Of a stretch of 64,000 nucleotides of DNA, positions 39,707-46,899 are shown piece by piece. Within the stretch, counting starts at the first letter, position 1; each line of letters opens with the position of its first letter. The notes below the pieces were generated by a model, which was given only the letters and a program-made list of their open reading frames with translations, was not told the DNA's origin and did no database searches. Source of the stretch: CATOSD01 sp034422735 (GTDB taxonomy: Bacteria > Chloroflexota > Dehalococcoidia > Lucifugimonadales > CATOSD01); NCBI GenBank assembly GCA_034422735.1, contig DAOUJL010000033.1, positions 17,769 through 81,768 of the forward strand, written 5' to 3'. The translations under genes were made by a program, and so were the position numbers.

Positions 39707-40398
39707 ACACGCCTGAACACACGGACGCCCGTCCTCCGTGGCGACCGCGCGACGTCGCGCTCGCCACGGTCGGGACGTTAGTGGCGTTCGTCATCCTGAT
39801 CGCCATAGCGGCGGGCCTCGCCTCCATCGGCGACGAACGGGGCGTCGGGTCGTTCCCGATCTGGGCGCTGGCCGCCTTCTACCTCGTGCTCGTGGCGATG
39901 GCCTGGTACTTCAGCGTGCGCAAGTACGGCGCCGCATGGCGCACCCTCGGCTTTCGCGTCCCGGAAAACCTGTGGAGCTTCGCCCTCGCCTTGGTCGTGC
40001 TGCTCGCCAGCCTCTCTCTGTTCGCCGCGTACAAGCTCGCCACCGACCATCTGCCCGTCAGTTGGCTCCGGCCGGACGTCGTGCCGCCCGAGGTGTTCGG
40101 CCACGGACTCGAGCGCGTCGGCAACGGACTCGCCATCGTGGCTGTCGCCCCCGTTGCCGAGGAGCTCTTCTTCCGCGGCTTCATGCTTGGCGGCCTCGTG
40201 GCGGCGGTCGGAGACCTGCGCGCAATGGTCGTGAGTTCGGTGCTCTTCGCCGCGATGCACGCCTCCATCGGCACGTTCATTCCGCTATTCGCGGCCGGAA
40301 TGCTGCTGGCCTGGCTCTACCTGCGGACGCGCTCCATCTGGCCGCCCATAGCCGCGCACTCCACGCAGAACGCGCTGGCGATGCTGAACCCGGGCTGA
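39691..40398 (+). CDS. CPBP (Abi) family intramembrane metalloprotease
   Basis: 235 residues with about six to seven hydrophobic helices. The family motifs are EELFFRG (EExxxR) and FAAMHASIG (conserved His); a further His lies in IAAHSTQNALAML. TTG 39691 lies inside the MBL gene and is the likeliest start since the first helix follows soon after. Related proteins cleave CAAX-type or membrane substrates or give self-immunity to peptides. No bacteriocin is nearby. The overlap implies co-expression with the MBL hydrolase. Confidence 0.85.
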   Translation: MARQLDTPEHTDARPPWRPRDVALATVGTLVAFVILIAIAAGLASIGDERGVGSFPIWALAAFYLVLVAMAWYFSVRKYGAAWRTLGFRVPENLWSFALALVVLLASLSLFAAYKLATDHLPVSWLRPDVVPPEVFGHGLERVGNGLAIVAVAPVAEELFFRGFMLGGLVAAVGDLRAMVVSSVLFAAMHASIGTFIPLFAAGMLLAWLYLRTRSIWPPIAAHSTQNALAMLNPG

Positions 40399-40429
40399 CC
40401 GATGCCACGCACAGCCTTGTGAGGACGCC

Positions 40430-41233
40430 ATGACCTCCGACAGAATAAACAGAATCGACCGCGTCATGCGGTCTCTCGCCGCCGAGGGCAGAAAGGCGAT
40501 GGCGCCTTTCGTCACAATCGGCCACCCGGACATCGAGACCTCCGAGGCACTGGTCGAGGCCATTATCAGCGGCGGGGCCGACATGCTGGAGCTGGGCATC
40601 CCCTTCAGCGATCCCCTCGCCGACGGGCCTACGGTGCAAGCGACCAGCTTCGCGGCGCTTCGCAACGGCGTGACGGTGGCGGTCGCGCTCGACAGCGTCC
40701 GCCGCCTCCGGGCCAGGGGAGTGGAAGCCCCGCTCGTATTCATGGGCTACTACAACCCCTACCTGAGCTACGGGCTGGAGCGCTTTGTACAGGACTCGGC
40801 CTCCGCCGGCGTGGACGGCCTGATTGTGCCCGACCTGCCCGCGGAGGAGTCCGGCGACCTCGCCGCCCTCTGCGCCGAGCACGGCCTTCACCTCATCCCG
40901 CTCCTGGCGCCCACCAGCACCGACGAGCGCATCGCCAGCGCTTGCAAGGCCGCGGGAGGGTTTATATACTGCGTCAGCCTTACCGGTGTGACGGGGGCCC
41001 GCGGCGAGCTCTCCGCGACGGTCGAGTCCCTGGTCGAAAGGGTTCGACGGCACACCGACCTGCCCCTGCTGGTAGGATTCGGCATTTCGCGGCGCGAGCA
41101 TGTTGAGGCCGTCGGGCGGTTCGCCGACGGCGTGATCCTGGCCAGCGCCATGCTGGACGCCATCGCCGCCGCCGCGCCGGAGCAACGCATTCAGGTGGCG
41201 CGGGATTTCATTCGCGGGCTGCTAACGGAGTGA
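40430..41233 (+). CDS. trpA: Tryptophan synthase alpha subunit
   Basis: Splits indole-3-glycerol phosphate to indole. The 267 residues carry the catalytic Glu and Asp in LELGIPFSDPLADGPTVQ and VFMGYYNPYLSYG. VDGLIVPDLPAEES, CVSLTGVTGAR and GFGISRREHVE (phosphate loop) follow. No trpB or other trp gene is adjacent in this window, so the beta subunit must be elsewhere or just upstream in another cluster. It is followed by aroH, another aromatic amino acid gene. Very secure. Confidence 0.97.
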   Translation: MTSDRINRIDRVMRSLAAEGRKAMAPFVTIGHPDIETSEALVEAIISGGADMLELGIPFSDPLADGPTVQATSFAALRNGVTVAVALDSVRRLRARGVEAPLVFMGYYNPYLSYGLERFVQDSASAGVDGLIVPDLPAEESGDLAALCAEHGLHLIPLLAPTSTDERIASACKAAGGFIYCVSLTGVTGARGELSATVESLVERVRRHTDLPLLVGFGISRREHVEAVGRFADGVILASAMLDAIAAAAPEQRIQVARDFIRGLLTE

Positions 41234-41243
41234 GCTACGCCAG

Positions 41244-41615
41244 ATGACCAAGCTGAGAGGAATTCGCGGAGCAACAACCGCGGACGCAAACACCAAGCCG
41301 GCCATATTGGCCGCCACGGGCGAACTGCTCGCCGAACTGGTAGCCCGCAACGGCTTCGACCTCGACGACGTGGCCGGCGCCTTCTTTACCACCACCCAGG
41401 ACCTCAACGCTGAGTTTCCCGCCGTCGCCGCGCGCCAGTCGGGCTGGACGAGCGTGGCGCTCATGTGCGGCCATGAAATGAACGTCCCGGATGCGCAGCC
41501 AATGTGCATACGGGTCATGGTGCTCATCAATACCGACAAGACACCCGACCAGCTCGACAACGTGTACCTCAAGGACGCCGTGCATCTCAGGGACAGGGGC
41601 GTGGACGGGAAGTAG
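41244..41615 (+). CDS. aroH: Chorismate mutase, AroH type
   Basis: Converts chorismate to prephenate for Phe and Tyr. The 123 residues of the trimeric Bacillus AroH fold are rather unlike the helical AroQ type: LRGIRGATTADAN at the start, FFTTTQDLNAEFPA, RQSGWTSVALMCGHEMNVP and CIRVMVLINTD (the arginine region of the active site), then VYLKDAVHLRDR. It lies 10 bases after trpA, so chorismate-derived pathways are co-expressed here. Confidence 0.94.
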   Translation: MTKLRGIRGATTADANTKPAILAATGELLAELVARNGFDLDDVAGAFFTTTQDLNAEFPAVAARQSGWTSVALMCGHEMNVPDAQPMCIRVMVLINTDKTPDQLDNVYLKDAVHLRDRGVDGK

Positions 41616-41671
41616 ATGGCGGTCTCAGCGGCGGCCCGAGCGGGCGCGGCGACCGGCGAGGCCCGAACGAG

Positions 41672-42610
41672 ATGAAGATAGACGACGAACTGGCCGCCCT
41701 CCGCGTCGAGCGCGACTCGATGCTCACTATCGGCGTCTTCGACGGGGTGCATCGCGGCCACCGCCGCCTGCTGGCCAAGCTCGTCGACCAGGCTCGCCGC
41801 GCCGGCCGGGCCGCCGGGGTAGTGACGTTTCGCAACCACCCAGCATCCGTGCTGCGAGCCGATTTTCAGCCCAACTACCTGACCACCCTCGAGGACCGCC
41901 TGCACCTGCTGCGCGCGACCGGCGTCGATTTCGTGGCCCCCATCACGTTCGACGCGGAGCTTTCCAGGCTCGACGCCAGGGCCTTCGCCGCGCGGCTGGT
42001 GTCCGCCCTGCGCATGAGGGGGCTGGTCGTGGGAGCCGACTTCGCGATGGGCCACGGGCGCGGCGGCGACCCTGAAGCGCTCGCCCAACTCGGCGAAGAG
42101 ATGGGCTTTACCGTGCAGGCCGTGGACCTGCTCGCCGACGGAACCCGGGCCGTGAAGAGCACCTCGATCCGCCGGGCACTGGCGGACGGCGACGTCGAGA
42201 CGGTCGCCAAGATGCTGGGCCGCAGTTTCAGCTCCCAGGGCGTGGTCGCGGAAGGCGATAAGAGAGGGCGCGAGCTGGGCTTTCCTACCGCCAATGTCGA
42301 GACTCCGGCCGGTCTCGCCGTGCCCGCCAACGGCATCTACGCCGCGTGGGCACACTTCGACGACGAACGCCGCATGGCCGCGGTCAGCATAGGGGTCAGG
42401 CCCACGTTCGGCGAGAATCCGAGAGCGATCGAGGCCTATCTGCTAGAATACCAGGGAGACCTTTACGGCAAGACCATGCGCCTCGAGTTCGTTGCCCACC
42501 TGCGCGAGGAGCTCAAGTTCGACACGGTTGAAGCGCTGATAACCCGGATGCGCGAAGACGTCCGCAAGACGAAAGAGATACTGCTGCACTCAGCGGAGGT
42601 AACCAATTGA
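41672..42610 (+). CDS. ribF: Bifunctional riboflavin kinase/FAD synthetase
   Basis: Makes FMN from riboflavin and then FAD. ATG 41672 is chosen as the start because the family begins at about this distance before the nucleotidyl-binding GVFDGVHRGHRRLL; the open frame upstream overlaps aroH. Domain one (1-180) also has TFRNHPASVL and STSIRRALADGD. Domain two (185-312, riboflavin kinase) has GRELGFPTANVE, NGIYAAW and VSIGVRPTFGE. The 312-residue length is normal. Four-base overlap with the next gene. Confidence 0.95.
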   Translation: MKIDDELAALRVERDSMLTIGVFDGVHRGHRRLLAKLVDQARRAGRAAGVVTFRNHPASVLRADFQPNYLTTLEDRLHLLRATGVDFVAPITFDAELSRLDARAFAARLVSALRMRGLVVGADFAMGHGRGGDPEALAQLGEEMGFTVQAVDLLADGTRAVKSTSIRRALADGDVETVAKMLGRSFSSQGVVAEGDKRGRELGFPTANVETPAGLAVPANGIYAAWAHFDDERRMAAVSIGVRPTFGENPRAIEAYLLEYQGDLYGKTMRLEFVAHLREELKFDTVEALITRMREDVRKTKEILLHSAEVTN

Positions 42611-43707
42611 ACCTGCGAACACCCGGCCCGATTCCCGTGCCCGACGACATCCTGGGAGCGATGGGCGAGCCGATGATCAACCATCGCGGACCGGAGTTCG
42701 CCGAGATGCTCCACCGCGCAACCGACCGGCTGAAGCAGGTTTTCGAGACCGCCAACGACACCTTCATCCTCACCTCCTCAGGCAGCGGCGCTATGGAGGC
42801 CGCAATTGCCAACACCCTCTCCCCGGGTGACAAGGTTTTGTCGGCCTCCGTGGGCGTGTTCGGCGACCGATTCGCCGATATAGCCGAGATTTACGGCGCC
42901 GAGGTCACCCGCCTCGAGTTTCCGTGGGGCGAGCCTATCGACCCCGACGCCCTGCGCGCGTCCCTCGACGAGGACCCCGATTACAAGGCCGTCCTCGTCA
43001 CCCACAACGAGACCTCCACCGCCGTCGCCAACGACCTCCAGGCCGTGGCGTCGGTCGTCAAGGGCGAGTTCGACAAGCTGCTGCTCGTGGACGGCATAAG
43101 CAGCGCCTGCTCGCTGCCGCTCTCCACCGACGCCTGGGGCTGCGACGTGGTGGCCTCAGCGTCCCAGAAGGGCTGGATGCTCCCGCCCGGCCTCGCCTTC
43201 ATCACCTTCAGCGAGAGCGCATGGCAGGCTTACGAAAAGTCAACCATGCCCAAGTTCTACTTCGATCTGGCCCAGTACAGGCGGTACCTGGAAATCGGCC
43301 AGCCGCCCTACACGCCCGCCGTCTCGCTCATGTTCGCCCTGGACCTGGCCCTCGGACGCCTGCTGGACGAGGGCATGGGCGCCGTTTTCGAGCGCCACGC
43401 CACCATAGGCCGGCTGACCCGTGCGGGCGTGAAGCGGCTGGGACTGGACCTGTTCGCAAACGAGAACGCCGCGTCCGATACCGTGACCGCCGTGCGCGTT
43501 CCGGAGGGCGTGGACGCCGGCAAGCTCGTCAAGCTGGCCCAGAGCGACCATGACGTGGTGCTGGCGGGCGGACAGGAGCGGCTGAGCGGCAAGATCATAC
43601 GCATCGGGCACATGGGCTACTGCACTCCCGAGGAAATCGAAGAGGCCCTGCACGCCATAGAGTCCGCTCTGCCAAACGCGAGGATAGAGCCCGCCGCGGC
43701 CCGCTGA
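42607..43707 (+). CDS. Class V aminotransferase (alanine-glyoxylate/serine type)
   Basis: A 366-residue PLP enzyme of the SPT/AGT subgroup: LRTPGPIPVPDDILGAMGEPMINHRGPEF at the start, SGSGAMEAAI, VTHNETSTAV and the lysine K188 in SASQKGWMLPPG. IIRIGHMGYC near the end is typical. Likely substrates are alanine, serine or phosphoserine with glyoxylate or hydroxypyruvate. Start TTG 42607 overlaps the ribF stop (TTGA), with GGAGG eight bases upstream. It ends an operon trpA-aroH-ribF-this gene. A serine-pathway or photorespiration-like role is inference. Confidence 0.9.
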   Translation: MNLRTPGPIPVPDDILGAMGEPMINHRGPEFAEMLHRATDRLKQVFETANDTFILTSSGSGAMEAAIANTLSPGDKVLSASVGVFGDRFADIAEIYGAEVTRLEFPWGEPIDPDALRASLDEDPDYKAVLVTHNETSTAVANDLQAVASVVKGEFDKLLLVDGISSACSLPLSTDAWGCDVVASASQKGWMLPPGLAFITFSESAWQAYEKSTMPKFYFDLAQYRRYLEIGQPPYTPAVSLMFALDLALGRLLDEGMGAVFERHATIGRLTRAGVKRLGLDLFANENAASDTVTAVRVPEGVDAGKLVKLAQSDHDVVLAGGQERLSGKIIRIGHMGYCTPEEIEEALHAIESALPNARIEPAAAR

Positions 43708-43731
43708 GCCGCCGCATCCCCGGTTTCGCCC

Positions 43732-44184
43732 ATGACCATGCCAGAGATGATGAAGGCCATGTCCAAGCTGCGAATGGCCCTCGCGTCCATCAGGGATAAG
43801 GAGCGGGAGTTGGACGGGCTGCGCCGCCAGTTCGAGCGCCAGCTCGCGCGGACACGGACCCACGCCATCTATGGTGCGAGCTCACTCGACGCCGCCCTCG
43901 GCATCATGGACGAAGTGCAGGAGCGGCTGGACGACGTCGAAACCCGACGCCAGCACCTGGACTCGATCAAGAAGCGCGCGCAGGAGGAACTGGCCGCTCT
44001 CGAACTGACGAACAAGATCGAGAGGGCTAAGGCCGAACTGCGCGACCTCAGGCGTCGCGGCGAGGCGCCCGAAGACCGCCAGCGCATGGATGAGCTTGAG
44101 CAGTTCATCGAGTCCGCGAGCCTGCGCGCCGCCGAGGCCATCACCGGAAGGCACGACTTCGAGGACGGCGTCAGCCTCCTTTAG
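43732..44184 (+). CDS. Coiled-coil protein of unknown function
   Basis: 150 residues, almost wholly helical and charged. Heptad-like stretches run through residues 5-45 (MSKLRMALASIRDKERELDG, RRQFERQLARTR) and 60-110 (EVQERLDDVETRRQHLDSIKKR, then KIERAKAELRDLRRRG). Starts at ATG 43732 (or the second ATG two codons later). It lacks TM segments and catalytic motifs. It follows the aminotransferase by 24 bases and may share its transcript. I see no family signature; a structural or adaptor role is possible. Confidence 0.65.
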   Translation: MTMPEMMKAMSKLRMALASIRDKERELDGLRRQFERQLARTRTHAIYGASSLDAALGIMDEVQERLDDVETRRQHLDSIKKRAQEELAALELTNKIERAKAELRDLRRRGEAPEDRQRMDELEQFIESASLRAAEAITGRHDFEDGVSLL

Positions 44185-44267
44185 GCGCATGTAGGCGCGG
44201 GCGTCGCCTCTCGCCGCCCCCACCTCGCCAAAGCACGGACGGCGCACCCTTCGAAGGGACACACGCC

Positions 44268-44420
44268 ATGGAACCCATCTTCCTGATCTGCATCGGAGCC
44301 GCCCTGTTCGCGCACGCATGGTACGCCAAGGGAATGTACGACGACGGGCGCGCCACCGGCATAGTGATGGGTGCGCTGGGCGCGGGCGCTCTCATCGCCC
44401 GGAGCCTTCCGAATTGCCCC
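44268..44420 (+). pseudogene. Small two-helix membrane protein, probably truncated
   Basis: The first ~45 codons look real: EPIFLICIGAALFAHAWYAK and GIVMGALGAGALIA are two good transmembrane helices separated by a charged loop, and the ATG at 44268 has a purine-rich stretch upstream. The frame then continues without a stop into the antisense of rimI (to 45344) and loses protein-like character from 44400 on. I therefore place the end at the rimI stop, where an original 3' part seems to have been lost or shifted out of frame. It could also be a genuine short gene with a long tail. The product is unrecognised. Confidence 0.4.
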
Positions 44421-45173
44421 CTACCAGCCCCGGCAGGCGCGGCCCCACCGCTGCTCGTGGTCGGCAACCAGCCGCCGAAACTCCTCCTCGTACGAGGGCG
44501 CTCGTATCGAGCCGGTCGTCATGATCAGCGCGTCCTCACGGTTGTCGGCGTAGTACCCTTTGCGCAACCCTCTTTGCGTGAATCCGTACTTGGAGTACAG
44601 GTTCTGGGCCACGTGATTGGACACCCGCACCTCAAGCGTCAACCGGTCCGCCTTGTGCTCCAGGGCCTGCTCTATCGCCGCGATCAGCAGCAGCTCTCCC
44701 ACTCCCATTCCGCGGTACACGGTGCGCACGCCCACCGAAACGATGTGCGCCTCGTCCAGCACCTGCCAGGTGCCCAGAAATCCCGTCAAGTACTGCTGTC
44801 CCGGCTCCCACGCGGTGGTGCGCCACGGCAAAAGCCCCCTGGCGTTTCGGATGAACCGCCGCACGCCGCCCTGCCCGACGTCAACCTCCTCTTCAGCTTC
44901 GACGTAGGGATTGGGGGCCTCCTCGCTCTCCACCTCCTCCCTGCGCCAGGCCACGAGGTAGCGCGCCACCCTGTTGCCCAGTTCACGAGTGAAGGACGTG
45001 GGAGGAAACGTCTCCGGAAACGCCTCGCGCTCGATCTCGGCCGCCTGCGCCACGTCCTCGACGCCAAGCGGGCGCACCGCGAACGGCATCTGCCGCACGG
45101 CGCCGGCGTCCGACCGCTGCCGCGTGTCCTTCATGGAGTACACGGACCCACCCGGCGGACCTGCCCTGAGCAT
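44421..45173 (-). CDS. rimI: Ribosomal-protein-alanine N-acetyltransferase-like
   Basis: GNAT enzyme: VRPLGVEDVAQAAEIEREAF at the start of the domain, the acetyl-CoA loop VRTVYRGMGVGELLLIAAIEQAL, LEVRVSNHVAQNLYSKYGF and GLRKGYYADNREDALIM, all typical of RimI, which acetylates ribosomal protein S18 N-termini. It is 250 residues rather than about 150. The extra length is an N-terminal tail and an acidic insertion (residues about 75-115, EEAPNPYVEAEEEVDVGQGG) before the core strands. The start could be the Met 13 codons later. It is convergent with the truncated membrane gene. Confidence 0.85.
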   Translation of the reverse strand: MLRAGPPGGSVYSMKDTRQRSDAGAVRQMPFAVRPLGVEDVAQAAEIEREAFPETFPPTSFTRELGNRVARYLVAWRREEVESEEAPNPYVEAEEEVDVGQGGVRRFIRNARGLLPWRTTAWEPGQQYLTGFLGTWQVLDEAHIVSVGVRTVYRGMGVGELLLIAAIEQALEHKADRLTLEVRVSNHVAQNLYSKYGFTQRGLRKGYYADNREDALIMTTGSIRAPSYEEEFRRLVADHEQRWGRACRGW

Positions 45174-45189
45174 GCCGAACGGGTTGGCA

Positions 45190-45759
45190 TCAGAACGGAA
45201 TCCCCCACAACGAGTACCAGGACTCCAGGCTCTTCTCCACCGGCAGCTTCTCCTGCTCCATCACCGCTCCCAGCCGCATCTCGGCCGCATTGTCGCGGTT
45301 CTCCGGCCCCGAAAGCACCAGCGGATAGAAGTAGCCCCTCTTGACGTTGTAAACCCAGTAAGCCTTCTTGCCGTCGTACTCCAGCCCGAACACGGCTGCC
45401 AGAATGCGGTCGCCGAACCCCTGCTCGGTTATCGTCTCTCCCACCAGATGCAGGGTTGTCGCCAGGTCATCGAAGTCCTCGTCCTGCAGCGTCACCCACT
45501 TGGTGCCGTAGGTATCGTCCACCACGTCGAACGCGGTGCCGGTCGCCCTTCCGCTCACCTCGAGAATGTCGCGGATCTCCTGCTCCAGGTTCTCGAAGAA
45601 GCTGGATTCCACCGGATTGAACACCAAGCCCGCCCTGTCCGTCAGTTTCAGGTCGCTCCGCCCCTCCAGCGACGCCCCCGCCGTCACCACCGCGAAGTAC
45701 TGCTCCCGCCTCGGTTTGCGTAGCCTGTTGCGTCCCAGCAGCGAATCAAGAAATCCCAT
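45190..45759 (-). CDS. pspAB: PspA-associated protein PspAB
   Basis: 189 residues matching the PspAB family found beside htpX and pspA genes in Actinobacteria and Chloroflexota: MGFLDSLLGR, EQYFAVVTAGASLE, then TYGTKWVTLQDEDFDDLATT, LHLVGETITEQGFGDRILAAVFGLE and YWVYNVKRGYFYPL. It is a soluble protein thought to take part in envelope-stress responses; its biochemistry is unknown. It lies three bases downstream of htpX, with which it must be co-transcribed. No pspA itself is in the window. Confidence 0.85.
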   Translation of the reverse strand: MGFLDSLLGRNRLRKPRREQYFAVVTAGASLEGRSDLKLTDRAGLVFNPVESSFFENLEQEIRDILEVSGRATGTAFDVVDDTYGTKWVTLQDEDFDDLATTLHLVGETITEQGFGDRILAAVFGLEYDGKKAYWVYNVKRGYFYPLVLSGPENRDNAAEMRLGAVMEQEKLPVEKSLESWYSLWGIPF

Positions 45760-45762
45760 ACT

Positions 45763-46695
45763 CTAGCCTCGCAGCCCCCGCTCCATGTCCCGCTGCATCT
45801 CCCTCAGCTTTTCGATGCGCGCCTCCACCGGCGGATGGCTCGCGAAGAGCGAGGCTCCCCCACTCTGCTTCAGCTTGGGAATGATGAAGAAGGCGTTTGC
45901 GTGCTCCACCTGCCGCAGGTCTTTCTCCGGAATGCGGTACATGTCGTCGCTTATCTTCGCCAGCGCCGACGCGAGTTGGAGCGGCGCACCCGTGATCACC
46001 GCGCCGCCCCGGTCCGCCGCGAACTCCCTGTACCTCGACAGCGCCATGATGAGAAGCTGGCTCAGGAAGTATACGAGTATCGTGCCGATGTACACCGCCA
46101 GCATCACGAGCATGAACTGCCCCGCGTCGCGGTTGTCGCTGTCGCGTCCGCCGAACCCTCCGAACAGGCTGACCCAGAACAGCATCTGCATCAGGAATCC
46201 CGCCGCGATTACGATTATGCTCGCCCAGGTCAGCACGGCCACGTCGCGGTTCTTCACGTGCGCCATCTCGTGCGCCAGCACCGCCTCCAGCTCCCGGTCC
46301 GTTAGCCGGCGCATCAGCCCGGTCGTCACCGCCACGACGGCGTTGCTGGGATTGCGCCCGGTCGCGAACGCGTTTGGCACCGGCGTGTCCATCACCGCGA
46401 TGTGCTTGGGCTTGGGCATGTCCGCCATGGCCGCCAGCCGCTCCACCATCGCGTGAAGGCGCGGTTCCTCGTCCGGCTCCACTATCTTGGCGCCGGTGGC
46501 CATCAGCACCAGCTTGTCCGAGGAATAGTACTGGAACACTGCCATGCCGACCGATATCGCCAGCACGAAGAACCAGGGCACCCCCGCGAAGAGCAGCAAC
46601 CCCATGAATGCAATGTAAAGGCAACCGAGCAGAAATACAGTGAACATCATGCGGAAGGTCAGCTCGGTGTCCCTCCCGTAACCGTGTTGCCTCAT
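45763..46695 (-). CDS. htpX: Membrane zinc metalloprotease, M48 family
   Basis: 310 residues. Two N-terminal helices (residues 14-38 and 41-56) anchor it, and the zinc motif HEMAH (142-146) follows in LEAVLAHEMAHVKNRD. TM helices at about 155-180 and 195-220 come next, then the third zinc ligand (RYREFAADRGGAV, the E of the ExxD helix). Lengths fit HtpX, which degrades damaged membrane proteins. Two TATAAT boxes lie 60-80 bases upstream. It leads the htpX-pspAB-(rimI) run on the minus strand, an envelope-stress set. Confidence 0.95.
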   Translation of the reverse strand: MRQHGYGRDTELTFRMMFTVFLLGCLYIAFMGLLLFAGVPWFFVLAISVGMAVFQYYSSDKLVLMATGAKIVEPDEEPRLHAMVERLAAMADMPKPKHIAVMDTPVPNAFATGRNPSNAVVAVTTGLMRRLTDRELEAVLAHEMAHVKNRDVAVLTWASIIVIAAGFLMQMLFWVSLFGGFGGRDSDNRDAGQFMLVMLAVYIGTILVYFLSQLLIMALSRYREFAADRGGAVITGAPLQLASALAKISDDMYRIPEKDLRQVEHANAFFIIPKLKQSGGASLFASHPPVEARIEKLREMQRDMERGLRG

Positions 46696-46757
46696 CCGGA
46701 ACCCCCGCTCAAGTAGACTCTTTCATATCCGTCATTGAAGTCATTTCTCCGTCGCGC

Positions 46758-46773
46758 ATTATATGAAATTATA
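46758..46773 (-). promoter_or_regulatory. Two -10 boxes upstream of htpX
   Basis: On the minus strand TATAAT occurs twice, at 46768-46773 and 46758-46763, ten bases apart. No clear -35 accompanies either. Either could drive htpX-pspAB; stress control cannot be read from the sequence. Confidence 0.5.
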
Positions 46774-46899
46774 CACCAGCGCTCAGTCTGAGGCGGAAAC
46801 GCCCCAGCGGTATCCCGTCCGCCGCTTCTCTGGTACCATGTTCGCTCACGTTTCGGCACCCGCCGCGGCTTCCCGCCCGCGTTGCAGGAGGACCCCAGC

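Noticed and set aside
44421..45344. Continuation of the two-helix membrane frame opposite rimI
   Set aside because: It becomes Pro/Arg/Ser-rich and loses hydrophobic pattern; rimI on the other strand has a clear GNAT domain.
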